64,000 bases of DNA from Xanthomonas vasicola (GCF_000772705.2 NZ_JSBW02000048.1:1-64000), one strand, 5' to 3'; numbered from the stretch's first letter, positions 30,676 to 43,295 are shown. Notes: generated by a model not told the origin, from the letters alone. Program-made: numbers and translations.

Positions 30676-31611
30676 TTACCAGGCGAACGGTGCGGTGACC
30701 TTGCGCGCACCCAGCAAGAAGGCATCGGCCACATGCACGAACGGTGCGACATCTACTTCTGATTGACCGGCGCGCACCAACTGCACGAAGCGCCGGTACA
30801 AGCCGTCGTATTCGCTAGCGGTAGGCAGCGCCTGCGGCTTCCCATCGATGCTCAGTTTGGCACCGCCTTCGCTGAGCACGAGCATGCCCGCGGTGGTTTC
30901 CACTTCAATATCCCAGCGTTGGTGACCGGTCTGCAGAAAGTCGAATTCGGCCGTCACCGGTACGCCTGCGGTATCGACAAACGCAAGACGGGCATACAAC
31001 GGCGCCTGCCGGTTGTCGGGGGTGTGCAACTCTGCCTCGCGCAGCGCGAAGCTGCGCGGCAGCAGATGGGTCGCAATGGAGAGCGCATTGATGCCAGGGT
31101 CGAACACGCCCATGCCGCCGGGTTCAAGAATCCAGTCCTGGCCCGGATGCCAGTGGCGAATGTCTTCCTTCCAGCTGATGCGCGCGCGCACGAGTTGCTT
31201 GTCGGCCAACCATGCACGGGCAGGCTCCACACCGGCAGCGCAGCGCGAATGCCAACTGGTGAACAGGCTGCGTTGCGCACGCTGCGCCACGGCTTGCAGG
31301 TCATGAATTTCGGCGAGCGTGGCGGCCGGCGGTTTTTCCAGAAACACATGGCGGCCAGCCACCAACGCGGCTTGTGCCAGCGCATGTCGGCCCACCGGTG
31401 GCGTACACAAGGCCACCGCCTCGATCTGCGGCTGCGCGGCGAAGGCGTCTTCCAGTGTGCGATAGGCCGGCACACCATCGACCGTGCCATGCCGGCTCAC
31501 GGTGGCCACCAGCTGCACATCGTCCAGGGCCGCGATGGTGGGCACGTGCTGATCGCGGGCGATCTTGCCGATCCCGACAAGGGCAATGCGCAATGCGTCT
31601 GGATGCTTCAT
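30676..31611 (-). CDS. Gfo/Idh/MocA-family sugar 1-dehydrogenase (galactose/arabinose type)
   Basis: The 311-residue NAD(P)-dependent oxidoreductase has Rossmann motif LRIALVGIGKIARDQHVPTI near the N-terminus. The family motif is VFLEKPPAATLAEI (catalytic Lys in EKP), with SWHSRCAAGVEPARAWL and WILEPGGMGVFDPGINAL in the substrate domain. These segments closely resemble L-arabinose and D-galactose 1-dehydrogenases that make aldonolactones. The start at 31611 (MKHPDALRIALVG) is preferred to the upstream ATG. Isolated on the minus strand, it would feed an oxidative pentose or galactose route whose other genes are not in the window. Confidence 0.8.
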   Translation of the reverse strand: MKHPDALRIALVGIGKIARDQHVPTIAALDDVQLVATVSRHGTVDGVPAYRTLEDAFAAQPQIEAVALCTPPVGRHALAQAALVAGRHVFLEKPPAATLAEIHDLQAVAQRAQRSLFTSWHSRCAAGVEPARAWLADKQLVRARISWKEDIRHWHPGQDWILEPGGMGVFDPGINALSIATHLLPRSFALREAELHTPDNRQAPLYARLAFVDTAGVPVTAEFDFLQTGHQRWDIEVETTAGMLVLSEGGAKLSIDGKPQALPTASEYDGLYRRFVQLVRAGQSEVDVAPFVHVADAFLLGARKVTAPFAW

Positions 31612-31988
31612 CGAAACCTGCGTGCTGATAGAGGTGGTAATAACGGGTGCGAACGCCTGCTCACGCACACTGCATGGTCACCGCTAGGCGGTTCGATGCT
31701 GGTCGTGCTCGCGATGGCGCAGTGTACGGTCAGGGTGCAGCCACTGCGAGACATCGCTCCTGCTTGTTTTGCTATACCTGCGCGCTGGCCACCGCGCACG
31801 GGGACGGCTCACTTGCACAACGAAGGCGGCGTACAAAGGTTGCGCTCCGCGTTGCGGAATCAGCAACTGGCCAACCTCGACCACAACGTCACAGGCCCGC
31901 TGTGCAGTGCGCGATTGACGCCAGCGCGCATGCAGATGAGCATCGCTGCCGGCACGCCAAGGTGCCGTCGCCATTGAAGGCTGCACCG
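31612..31988. other. Divergent intergenic region
   Basis: This 377-base gap separates the minus-strand sugar dehydrogenase from the plus-strand VOC gene. A TGTTTTGCTATACCT stretch around 31767 could supply a -10 for the VOC gene. No palindrome, RNA gene or repeat was recognised. Confidence 0.4.
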
Positions 31989-32434
31989 ATGTTGCATCAC
32001 GTTTCGCTGGGCGTTCGTACGATCGAGATATCCGCCGCGTTCTACGACGCAACGCTGGGCGCGCTTGGCTATGTGCGGGTGTGGTCCGATCTGGAGCCAT
32101 GCACGCACGACCAAGCTGTCGGCTATGGCCGGCCAGGCGGCGAGGATTGCCTGGCGTTGAAGCAACGCCACGCCATGCAGTGTGCGCCGGGGCCGACTTC
32201 CATCTTGCGTTTGCCGCCACCGGTGCGTCGGCCGTGGACGGCTTCCATCGCGCCGCGCTACAGCACGGCGGCCACTGCAATGGCACACCCGGCGTGCGAC
32301 CGGACTATGGCGATGACTATTACGCCGCGTTCGTCATCGACCCGGACGGGCACCCCATCGAAGCGGTGGTCGACCGTACGCCAACGCGGCAACCGGCACC
32401 GCCGCTACGCGACGTTGGCATGTCGGTGCTCTAA
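31989..32434 (+). pseudogene. VOC (glyoxalase/bleomycin-resistance) family gene with a frameshift
   Basis: Behind GAAGG, the ATG at 31989 opens MLHHVSLGVRTIEISAAFYD, a typical first beta-alpha unit of the vicinal-oxygen-chelate fold, continuing to ALKQRHAMQCAPG. Around 32188-32196 (CCGGGGCC) the match moves by one base into another frame. That frame continues ADFHLAFAATGASAVDGFHR and YAAFVIDPDGHPIEAVVD to a stop at 32434. Removing the shift restores one protein of about 148 residues. Both halves keep the metal-site strands, so the break is recent or a sequencing error. Confidence 0.75.
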
Positions 32435-32471
32435 GCCGCAGCAACGGCAAGCTCACCGCACGCATTGAACG

Positions 32472-34228
32472 TCATGGCAATGCCTGCGTCAGGAAACGGT
32501 CGAAGTCGCCGATGTTCATGCTGCCCCAGCCCGACGCGAAGTCCCATCCAGAGCTGGCATTATATCCATCGTGATAGAGGCCGTTGCTACCGACCACGAC
32601 GTCATGGGCACGCTGCGCATCATTATGCTGGCTGGCGTACTGATAGATCTGCGGCGCGACGAAGCCCAGCCTGGGGTGAGAGTGCAATAGCCGGGCGATA
32701 TAGCCGGCGAAGGTCGGAGCAGCCGCACTGGTGCCCCACACATACCAGGCAGCCTCATTGCCCTGGGCGTTGGTGCCGCGAATCTGTGCGCTGCTGTAGA
32801 ACGAGCCATTGAAGCTGACGTCGGGCACGGCGCGGTATCCAGACGCCGTCTGCCCAGGCAGGAGAGTGCGTTGCCACTGTGGCGCGTAAGCGATCTTGCT
32901 AATTCCCCCTGGCTGAGCTGACGGCCGACACCGGCGTTCCAGACGCGCTCGGAGGAGTAGCTGCCGGGGTTGCCAGCCTGGGTCTGCAATTCAGTGGCGC
33001 CGACAGCAATCGCGTAGCGGTGCGACGCCGGCCAACCGACCTGGCGCAGATCCGGGCGGCCCACCAGCGTGTCGTAATAAGGCGCGTTGGCGCGCGCACT
33101 CAGCGGCAGATAGACGCCGTCGTCGCCGCTGCAGATCACGAAGTTCTGCCCCTGACGTACCGCCTTGCTGAGGCTGGCATCCATGGCCTGGAAGATGGCG
33201 TCGTTCACCTGGGTCTCCTGCGCATAGATCGACATGCTCACCACGCGGGCCAGATTGTCGTCAGCAGCCCGGGCCATGCCATCGATCATGCTCTTCCAGG
33301 AAAAATCCGGGATGTTGTAGATGATCAGCTGCTTCAATCCGCCGGCGCTACCCACCAGCAGTTGGGTATCCATGTCCCACTCGACTTCGGAATCTTTGCT
33401 GGCGGCGCTGGACTGGTAACCCGGTGCACTGGGGTCGCCCACCGTCACCACCGTGACCAGAGTGCTGAGGCCATGCAGCGTCTGGAAGCTCTGCAGCCGC
33501 GCGAGGGTATTTTCCAGATTGCCGGCGGCGATGACCGCACCGACGATATCGCTGGCCGGTGCCAGGGTATCGGCGCCATAGGCGCTATTGAGCTCCTCGA
33601 TGCTGTGGCGTACGACTTCTGCGCCGCCGCTGTTGGAGGCCATCACGGCTCTGCTATTCCACAGAGATGTGCGCGCGGCGCTCAGCGGCGCGCCGTGCGG
33701 TGTGACCTTGGCACCAGCAGTGCCGTCCAGGCCGACCACACCTTGCACCACCGTCTGCAAGCCAGCCGGTACTGCGACCGCGCCCTGCGCTGCGGCAACG
33801 CCGACGCGGCCATCGGCAGTCACCGCACGCAGCTGGGTACCAAGGGCGGCCTGCAACGCCGCCACTGTTGCACGGACTTGCAGCAAGCGGCCATCGGTGG
33901 CCGGGCGCACATCGGTGATGCCATACCGGCTCAGATATGCCTTGACCTGTGCGATATCGCTGGCGGAAGCAGCCGACGCCCGGGCCAGTGGACCGCGCAA
34001 CAGCGGATCGCCGCCATCACGGGTCAACCACTGCTCCACCGCCGCATGCTGCTGGGCCATGCTCACCTGCGGCTTGAGCACGAAATCCACCTGCAGGATG
34101 CGCTCCGGTGCGAGGGCAACACCGGTAGCCACTTGCGAAGGTGTCGGCTCGGCCGCGTGCGCGGTGCCGGTCAGGCCCAACGCGATGGCGCAGGCCAATA
34201 CGACCCGGCAGAAAGAGCGCGTCACCAT
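32472..34228 (-). pseudogene. Sedolisin (S53) serine-carboxyl peptidase gene with one frameshift
   Basis: The precursor has signal peptide VVLACAIALGLTGTAHA and an S53 pro-domain (about residues 30-180). The catalytic domain has Glu and Asp in DSEVEWDMDTQLLVG and an Asp-bearing region NFVICSGDDGVYLP. At 32905-32909 a run of five C (G on the coding strand) is one base short. The original frame then reads out of family and ends at 32516. The next frame restores GGISKIAYAPQWQRTLLPGQ, then PDVSFNGSFYSS and the nucleophile motif WGTSAAAPTFAGY, ending at 32472. Repairing one base gives a complete enzyme of about 585 residues. Secreted acid-acting peptidase is the expected role. Confidence 0.85.
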
Positions 34229-34463
34229 GCGTTTACCGCCATTGATCGTGAGTAACAGGCTGCGGATTCTCATGAGGCAGCATCAATTGCAGACGCAGCA
34301 GCGCGAAGTCTCTGTGCGTAAAGCGATGCGAATGCCAACTGACGCTCAAGCCCTGCGCCGAGGTGCCTGCCCACTGCACGCGGTGGCCCTGCCGACGCTG
34401 GCCAATCGCAACGCACGGCGACGACAGCCGCCGGCGCCGGTCGGTTATTCGCATGCCTGCGTC

Positions 34464-35441
34464 CTACATTTCCAACACCACCTTGCCCAGGTGGCTGCCC
34501 TGTTCCAGATAGCGATGTGCCGCGGCCGCTTCGCTTAGCGGGAAGCGCTTGTCGAGCAGCACACGCAGCTTGCCCTGTTCGATCCACGGCCACACCACGC
34601 GTTCCACTTCTGCGGCCAGCCGGGCTTTTTCATCGGCATTACGTGGGCGCAGCGTCGAGTCGGTGATCACCGCCTGCTTGCGCATCAGCACCGGAATCGG
34701 CACCTCGATGGTGGCGCCGGCCTGTGAGGCGATATAGACGATGCGTCCGCGTGGATTGAGCGCTTCCAGCGTGTCGGCGAATACTGTAGCGCCCACCATG
34801 TCGAGCGCGACGTCCACACCGCCGTGCCCCTTGGCCACCTCGACAAACGATTCGCCGGTGGAATCGACCGCCACATCGGCACCCAATTCGCGCGCCTGTG
34901 CGGCCTTGCTGGCCGAGCGTGCGGTCGCCAGCACGTGCGCGCCTGCCGCCTTGGCCATCTGGATCGCGGTGACGCCGATGCCCGAGGTTGCACCGTGCAA
35001 CAACAGCCATTCGCCCGCCGCGAGCCGGCCGTGTTCGAACAGGTTGGCGTAGGCGGTGAAGATGGTTTCCGGCAGCGCGGCGGCGTGCACCAGATCCATG
35101 CCCGCAGGAATCGGCAGCACGTGACGCGCATCGACGGCAGCGTATTGCGCATAACCGCCGCCGCCCAGCAGTGCGCAGACGCGGTCGCCCACTTTCCAGC
35201 GACCAGCCGGCTCCACGATCTCGCCGGCGATCTCCAGCCCCAGCGTTTCCGGTGCGCCAGGCGGCGGCGGATAGTGCCCGGCGCGTTGCAGCAGATCGGG
35301 TCGATTGATGCCGGCGGCGTGCACGCGGATCAGCACCTGGCCCGGTGCAGGACGCGGGCGCGGTTGCTCGATGGCGTACAGCGCGTCGGCGTCGCCCTTG
35401 CCATCGCGGATGGCGATGGCGGTCATCGTGGTATCGCTCAT
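34464..35441 (-). CDS. NAD(P)H quinone oxidoreductase (PIG3/Qor-type MDR)
   Basis: The 325-residue zinc-independent medium-chain reductase begins MSDTTMTAIAIRDGKGDADA. It has INRPDLLQRAGHYPPPPGAP, the NADPH-binding LLLHGATSGIGVTAIQMAKA (about residues 140-160) and the PIG3-family end YLEQGSHLGKVVLEM. The start at 35441 follows ACGGAGCGCCTTT, a good ribosome binding site; the frame upstream has no similarity. It probably reduces quinones or related alpha,beta-unsaturated carbonyls in the cytoplasm. The gene stands alone. Confidence 0.87.
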   Translation of the reverse strand: MSDTTMTAIAIRDGKGDADALYAIEQPRPRPAPGQVLIRVHAAGINRPDLLQRAGHYPPPPGAPETLGLEIAGEIVEPAGRWKVGDRVCALLGGGGYAQYAAVDARHVLPIPAGMDLVHAAALPETIFTAYANLFEHGRLAAGEWLLLHGATSGIGVTAIQMAKAAGAHVLATARSASKAAQARELGADVAVDSTGESFVEVAKGHGGVDVALDMVGATVFADTLEALNPRGRIVYIASQAGATIEVPIPVLMRKQAVITDSTLRPRNADEKARLAAEVERVVWPWIEQGKLRVLLDKRFPLSEAAAAHRYLEQGSHLGKVVLEM

Positions 35442-35981
35442 AAAGGCGCTCCGTAGAAGTTGCGCCAAGTGTAGGCGCGCAGACGTCAACGCTTGGCGCA
35501 GAGGCATCGCACGTTTACCTGCAAGTGGTGCCGCAGCAGCTGCAGACAGGTGATGCGGTTGCGTAGAACTGCGCTGCAATGCTGCTGCGTGTGCGAACGA
35601 GGTATTGCGCAAATGGACGAGCGGTTATCATCGACAGCATCTCGAAAAAGTTCAGGCAAGTATCGGATTGCTCGCCGGCGCAAGCGCACCCGCAAGCTCG
35701 TCGAGGCTGCGCGCCGGCACGACTCAGATGCGCCCCAAGGATTCGGCGATACAGCCATCGCCCTTTCCGACATGTCGCACTCCGACTAACTGGTTTGGAA
35801 TGCCTGAAGCTCACCGAGCGCGGCGCAGGCTCGCGCATCTAAGCGACCCGCCGGTGCAGCAATCGCCCCCGAACAAGATGCGATGACCCGCAAGCAGCCC
35901 CAACCAGGCAGACGCTACGCGTCGGCCCGCAGCACGGTGTCCCGGCCTATGCTGGCGTCTTGCTAGCCACCAGGAGCTGCC
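35442..35981. other. Divergent intergenic region
   Basis: This 540-base gap lies between the quinone oxidoreductase and the exported glycosidase. A basic open frame on the plus strand (35493-35789) contains RKLVEAARRHDSDAPQGFGD. It has no recognisable family and no clear ribosome binding site, so it was not called. Promoters of both flanking genes should be here. Confidence 0.4.
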
Positions 35982-37364
35982 ATGCCGATGCCGTGGAATG
36001 TGCGCATCACCGTCATCTGCGTGCTCGCATTGTGCGCAAGCACGCCCACACGTGCAGCGCAGGTGCGCATTGCCCAGCAAGCAGATGGCTATCGCCTGTT
36101 GGTGGATGGCGCCCCGTTCGTGATCAAGGGCGCTGGCCTGGGCAATGGCAGCATGGAAACGCTGGCCGCACGCGGCGGCAATGCGCTGCGCACCTGGCGC
36201 GTTGATGCTGACCCGCAACGCCAGCGCGCCTTGCTCGATCGTGCGCAGCGTAACGGTTTGAAAGTGGCGGTCGGCATCGAGGTCGGCAACCAGCGGCATG
36301 GCTTCGATTACAACGATGCTGCCGCGGTGCAGCAGCAACTGCAGCGCATCCTTGCGCAGGTACGGCGATCGGCAGCGCATCCGGCGGTATTGATGTGGGT
36401 GGTCGGCAACGAGCTCAATCTGGATTACAGCAATCCCAAGGTGTGGAATGCGGTCGGCGAGATCGCCGAGGCCATCCACAGCATCGATCCGGACCACCCG
36501 GTCACCACCACGCTGGCCTGCTTCGACAAGCAGCTGATCGACCAGCTCAAGACACGCGCACCGGCACTGGACCTGATTGCCGTGCAGCTTTATGGCGATA
36601 TTGCGGCGCTGCCGCAGAAACTGCGCGATAGCGAGTGGCGTGGCCCCTACGTGGTCACCGAGTGGGGCCCCACCGGGCATTGGGAATCGCCAACCACAGG
36701 CTGGGGCGCACCGATCGAAGACGACAGCACGCGCAAGGCGGTATTGCTGGAACAGCGCTACCGCAGCTACATCGCCAGCGACACCCGCCAAGGGCTTGGA
36801 TCGTTCGTGTTCCTGTGGGGCGACAAGCAGGAGCGCACGCCCACCTGGTATGGCCTGTTCCTGCCCTCGGGCGAAGCCACGCCCAGCGTGGACACGTTGC
36901 AACTGCTGTGGACCGGGCAGTGGCCGGCCACGCATGCGCCCGCCGTGTCGGCACTCACTCTGCATGGCCAGCGCGCGACCGACAGCGTGAGTCTGCGCCC
37001 GGGCCAAGCCGTTACCGCAAGCATTCACGCCAGTGGCGCATCCCTATTGCGCTACACCTGGCAGATTCGCAGCGAAAGTACTGCCCGCAGCATCGGCGGC
37101 GACCCGGAGACGTTGCCACCGTTGGTCGATGTCGGGTTTGAGCCGACCCTCGCCGCCGGTGATCGCGCTGGCGCACGTGATTCGGGCGACACGGTCCGCC
37201 TGATCGCACCACCGCCCGGCAACTATCGTTTGTTCGTTGAAGTACACGACAACGCGGGCCGCGCCGGTTACGCCAACCTGCCGTTCCGCGTTCTGCCGCC
37301 GCATCCCGCATCAGCGCCGCGCGAATCGGAACTGCCGCAACCAAATATGCATTCATCGCGATGA
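35982..37364 (+). CDS. Exported TIM-barrel glycoside hydrolase (GH2-core/GH5-like)
   Basis: The 460-residue precursor has signal peptide VICVLALCASTPTRA. A (beta/alpha)8 domain spans about residues 25-310. The segment VLMWVVGNELNLDYS carries the NE acid/base pair, and YVVTEWGPTGHWES carries the likely nucleophile Glu. This fits the GH-A clan and the GH2 TIM-barrel profile. A C-terminal beta domain (about 320-450) follows, with LRPGQAVTASIHASG. The ATG at 35982 has AGGAG five bases upstream. The substrate is unknown; a beta-linked glucan or mannan is plausible. metF begins 9 bases after the stop, so they may share a transcript although the functions are unrelated. Confidence 0.8.
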   Translation: MPMPWNVRITVICVLALCASTPTRAAQVRIAQQADGYRLLVDGAPFVIKGAGLGNGSMETLAARGGNALRTWRVDADPQRQRALLDRAQRNGLKVAVGIEVGNQRHGFDYNDAAAVQQQLQRILAQVRRSAAHPAVLMWVVGNELNLDYSNPKVWNAVGEIAEAIHSIDPDHPVTTTLACFDKQLIDQLKTRAPALDLIAVQLYGDIAALPQKLRDSEWRGPYVVTEWGPTGHWESPTTGWGAPIEDDSTRKAVLLEQRYRSYIASDTRQGLGSFVFLWGDKQERTPTWYGLFLPSGEATPSVDTLQLLWTGQWPATHAPAVSALTLHGQRATDSVSLRPGQAVTASIHASGASLLRYTWQIRSESTARSIGGDPETLPPLVDVGFEPTLAAGDRAGARDSGDTVRLIAPPPGNYRLFVEVHDNAGRAGYANLPFRVLPPHPASAPRESELPQPNMHSSR

Positions 37365-37373
37365 AGCGATATT

Positions 37374-38231
37374 ATGCCCACACGCTTTGCCGAACCCGCC
37401 GCGATGACGCATCTCAGTTTCGAGTTCTATCCGCCCAAGACCGATGACCAGCGCGCGCAACTGGACCGCACCGCAGCCAGGTTGAAGGGCTACGCGCCGG
37501 AGTATGTGTCGTGCACCTTCGGCGCCGGCGGCTCCACGCTGAGCTACGCCTCCGAAACGGTGCGCCACCTCAAGCAGAAGCACGGCTTCGAAGCGGCGCC
37601 GCATCTGTCCTGCGTCGGCGGCAGCCGGCAGGAAATCCGCGAACTGCTCAAGCTGTATCGGGCGATCGGCTGCACCCGCATCGTTGCATTGCGTGGCGAC
37701 CTGCCTTCGGGCATGGGTCATCCGGGCGACCTGCGTTACGCCTCGGACCTGATCGCCTTCATCCGCGCCGAGCACGGCGATGCGTTCCGGATCGAGGTCG
37801 GCGCCTATCCCGAGACCCATCCGCAAGCGACAGATGCGCTTAGCGACCTGCGCTATTTCAAGGCCAAGGTCGATGCCGGCGCCGATGCGGCGATCACCCA
37901 GTATTTCTACAACGCCGATGCCTACTTCCATTTCCGCGACGCGGTGCAGCGCATGGGTGTGGAGGTGCCGATCATTCCGGGCATCATGCCGATCTCCAAC
38001 TTCTCGCAACTGCGGCGGTTTTCCGAGCAGTGCGGTGCGGAGATTCCGCGCTGGATCGGCAAGAAGATGCAGTCCTACGGCGACGACGCCGATGCGGTAC
38101 GCGCGTTCGGCGCAGAAGTCGTCTCGGCCTTGTGCGAGCGCCTGATTGCAGGTGGCGCGCCGGCACTGCACTTCTACACGCTCAATCTGGCCAAACCGAC
38201 CACGCAGGTGTTGCAGCTGCTTGGACGCTAA
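37374..38231 (+). CDS. metF: 5,10-methylenetetrahydrofolate reductase
   Basis: The 285-residue flavoprotein supplies 5-methyltetrahydrofolate for methionine synthesis. Diagnostic segments are LSFEFYPPKTDDQRAQL, PEYVSCTFGAGGSTLSYASE, CTRIVALRGDLPSGMGHPGD and VDAGADAAITQYFYNADAYF. The C-terminal HFYTLNLAKPTTQVLQLL is conserved. The start is either ATG 37374, behind GAAGCGA, or 37404 (MTHLSFEFYPP), where homology begins; the upstream one is given. With ahcY and metK in the same window it completes part of the methionine/SAM cycle, although an accessory stretch lies between. Confidence 0.93.
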   Translation: MPTRFAEPAAMTHLSFEFYPPKTDDQRAQLDRTAARLKGYAPEYVSCTFGAGGSTLSYASETVRHLKQKHGFEAAPHLSCVGGSRQEIRELLKLYRAIGCTRIVALRGDLPSGMGHPGDLRYASDLIAFIRAEHGDAFRIEVGAYPETHPQATDALSDLRYFKAKVDAGADAAITQYFYNADAYFHFRDAVQRMGVEVPIIPGIMPISNFSQLRRFSEQCGAEIPRWIGKKMQSYGDDADAVRAFGAEVVSALCERLIAGGAPALHFYTLNLAKPTTQVLQLLGR

Positions 38232-38451
38232 GTGCCCTTCGCATTTTCACGTGTTTCAAGGTGCGCTTGGAAGCACGTATCGGGCACGTCGTTCGCTGTC
38301 CCTTCCTCACAGCACAGGACGTCACGCGCCACGGCGTAAGTCACGATGCGCACGCGGGCTGACGACGTTGATGGAACGACAGACAGCCATCGCACCCGCC
38401 CCAGCGCGCACATGCATCGCCAACTCACACGCGCCCGGCTACGCTGTGCTG

Positions 38452-39042
38452 ATGCCTCGCCTTCTGCCCCTGCTGTTACTGCTCTGCGCCTGTCCCGCCG
38501 CACGTGTGCAGGCGCAGGAGATCCATCGCTGCGTCTCGCCGGACGGGCAGACCATGTTCACCGACCGGCGCTGCGAAGACGTTGCCGCGGCAAGCCGCGC
38601 GCCATCCGACATCCGCCCGCAAGGTAATACCAGTCTGTATCGCTATGGCTGCCCAAGGCGGCTGAGCGAACTGGTGTCGCTGCTGCAATCGGCAGTGGAC
38701 AGCCGCGACGTCAATCGTCTGTCCAGCCTATACCTGTGGAGCGGGCAATCCGATGCCGCCGCCAATCAGGTGCTGAGCCGCCTGGAAGCGATCGTGCAGC
38801 GTCCGTTGCTGGATATCGTGCCGATGTATCCGCAAAGCGACGACACCCCAACCTGGGACGCCGAGACCACCGCGCCCACCCCATCGCTGGATGGCAGCAC
38901 CATCGACGCGCCACTTGCCGCCCCACCTAGCCGCCCGCACCCCTGGGGCCTGCGGCTGGAACAGAACCTCGCCAGCGGCACGCCTGCGCGCAGCGTGCTG
39001 AGGCTGCGCAGGCAATACAACTGCTTCTGGGTGACGTTCTAG
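38452..39042 (+). CDS. Exported DUF4124-like protein
   Basis: The 196-residue precursor has signal peptide LLPLLLLLCACPAARVQA. Immediately after it, EIHRCVSPDGQTMFTDRRCED matches the DUF4124 motif (a short two-cysteine beta unit). The rest, SELVSLLQSAVDSRDVNRLS and a Pro-rich stretch before PWGLRLEQNLASG, has no known domain. It is probably periplasmic. The ATG at 38452 is chosen for the signal peptide; the frame is open from 38146 without similarity. Function is unknown. Confidence 0.75.
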   Translation: MPRLLPLLLLLCACPAARVQAQEIHRCVSPDGQTMFTDRRCEDVAAASRAPSDIRPQGNTSLYRYGCPRRLSELVSLLQSAVDSRDVNRLSSLYLWSGQSDAAANQVLSRLEAIVQRPLLDIVPMYPQSDDTPTWDAETTAPTPSLDGSTIDAPLAAPPSRPHPWGLRLEQNLASGTPARSVLRLRRQYNCFWVTF

Positions 39043-39112
39043 CGGTGTCTGCGTGTCGCCGTGCTGTGTGGGATCGCAGAAGGATCGCCGAACACCGACT
39101 GCGTCGGTGCAG

Positions 39113-40060
39113 TCACTGCGGCCACAGCGAGCGGATCGCCGCGATGCCCTGCGCGCCATGCGACCGCGCCTCTCGCACATCCTCGATCTGCATGCCGCCA
39201 AGCGCGTAGATCGGCAGCGAGACCTGTTCGCGCAAGGCTTCAAAACCATCCCATCCGATCGGGGTGGCGCCCGGGTGCGATGCGGTGGCCTGCACAGGCC
39301 CCAACACCGCGAAGTCGCAGCCGATCCGTTGTGCGTGGCGCAAGTCGTCCAAGCCATGGCACGACGCAGCCACGAGGTGTTCTGCGGGCAGCGGGCGTTC
39401 CTGCAAACCAGCCAACTGTTCCGATCCCAGATGCACGCCGATACCAAGTTCCGCAGCCAGCGCGATATCGCGATTGAGCAGCAGCTGCGCGCGCGCGCGG
39501 CCACGCAAGCGCATGACCTGCTGCAACAGTGCTTGCCAACGCGCAGGCGCAAGCTGCCGCGCGCGTAGCTGGATCCGCGTAATGCCGTTGTGCAACGCGA
39601 GCTCCAGGCCCTCCAGCCAGCGCGCGTCGTCCTCCGGCTCGGGCGTGATCAGGTAACGGTCGGGCTGACGCAGCACCCCCACCACGGGCACGTCGGCGGG
39701 CGGCATCGAATAGCGGGCCAGCTTGTCTGCCGCCACCCAGGTCATGGCCTGGCCTTCGCGGCCGCGTGGGCTGCCTTTCCAGGCGGTGATATGCCGCACT
39801 TCCAGACGCAGCCGCTTGTCCGGATAGAGCTGCGGCACATCCATGAGCCAATCGCCGACCTGTGCCTCGATGCCGAGCTCTTCGTTGAGCTCGCGCACCA
39901 GCGCTTGTTCGGAGGTCTCGCCAGGCTCGCGCTTGCCGCCCGGGAATTCCCACAGGCCAGGCATGTCACGGGTTTCGGTACGGCGGGTCAGCAGGATGCG
40001 CCCGCGGGGGTCGGTGATCACGCCGGCAACGACGTGAATGGATCGAAGAGAATCAGGCAT
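39113..40060 (-). CDS. Nudix hydrolase fused to a ThiE-like domain (MutT-ThiE2)
   Basis: The 315-residue two-domain protein has an N-terminal MutT-type Nudix domain (about residues 5-130) with the full Nudix box GGKREPGETSEQALVRELNE followed by ELGI. It probably hydrolyses oxidised nucleotides such as 8-oxo-dGTP. The C-terminal thiamine-phosphate-synthase-like TIM barrel (about 145-315) has RDIALAAELGIGVHLGSEQL, VLGPVQATASHPGATPIGWD and LPIYALGGMQIEDVREARSH. The fusion is common in gammaproteobacteria next to secA. It lies about 340 bases downstream of secA on the same strand, separated by strong hairpins. Confidence 0.9.
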   Translation of the reverse strand: MPDSLRSIHVVAGVITDPRGRILLTRRTETRDMPGLWEFPGGKREPGETSEQALVRELNEELGIEAQVGDWLMDVPQLYPDKRLRLEVRHITAWKGSPRGREGQAMTWVAADKLARYSMPPADVPVVGVLRQPDRYLITPEPEDDARWLEGLELALHNGITRIQLRARQLAPARWQALLQQVMRLRGRARAQLLLNRDIALAAELGIGVHLGSEQLAGLQERPLPAEHLVAASCHGLDDLRHAQRIGCDFAVLGPVQATASHPGATPIGWDGFEALREQVSLPIYALGGMQIEDVREARSHGAQGIAAIRSLWPQ

Positions 40061-40331
40061 GGCGACAAGAGTGCCGCGAGTGAGCGGTGCAGTGCAATGC
40101 AGCCGGGATTGCGGATTTGGGATTCGCTAACGCAGGCGTTGCACCAGCGTTACCAATTGCCGATCACGCACTCCCAATCTGCGCCTCAGCGCAGCAGACC
40201 AAAGCCGCACTCGCCCGCCTAACTGCGCGTCCTTCAAAAGGCTATCGCAGTACTTCCGAAAGAAAAGCCCCGTTGGTAAGTGATAAGGGGGGCGCGCCGA
40301 AGGCGCAGGGAATCGGAAGCAGCACCGTGAG

Positions 40332-40384
40332 CCCGCTATCCGCAACGCGGATAGCGGGTGAGCAGCCCGCAAAGCGGGCTGCTC
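40332..40384. repeat. Two adjacent perfect hairpins downstream of secA
   Basis: The first is CCCGCTATCCGC-AAC-GCGGATAGCGGG (40332-40358, 12-base stem, 3-base loop). The second is GAGCAGCCCGC-AAA-GCGGGCTGCTC (40360-40384, 11-base stem, 3-base loop). They stand back to back and abut the secA 3' hairpin, so three perfect stem-loops follow each other without spacing. The 40061-40331 remainder of the gap shows GGGATT-type repeat remnants near 40107 and no gene. Confidence 0.8.
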
Positions 40385-40400
40385 CACGGTCAACTCAGCA

Positions 40401-43139
<2,739 letters not shown>

Positions 43140-43209
43140 TGAAGAAACCGGTTGAAAAGGAACGGTTTGACCGACGCCGGTCCCCACAGACCCGACCGCC
43201 GTAAACGAA

Positions 43210-43230
43210 ACAGGGCGCACTGCGCCCTGT
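43210..43230 (-). terminator. Hairpin between the M23 peptidase gene and secA
   Basis: ACAGGGCGC-ACT... pairs with GCGCCCTGT over 9 bases with a 3-base loop, 65 bases after the M23 stop and 71 bases before the secA start. It has no T-run. It may end the M23 transcript or be part of the secA leader. Confidence 0.5.
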
Positions 43231-43295
43231 CGATGGCAACACCCTATTGTAGCTTGGGGCGGGCCTTCACGAATCAAGCGCGGCCCGCGCCTTCT

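Noticed and set aside
30281-30698. Overlapping open frames of about 125-130 codons on both strands
   Set aside because: Neither has a ribosome binding site, domain or plausible composition, and both could result from GC bias alone.
35493-35789. A basic 98-codon frame upstream of the exported glycosidase
   Set aside because: No recognisable family and no convincing start; it may be a remnant but cannot be supported.
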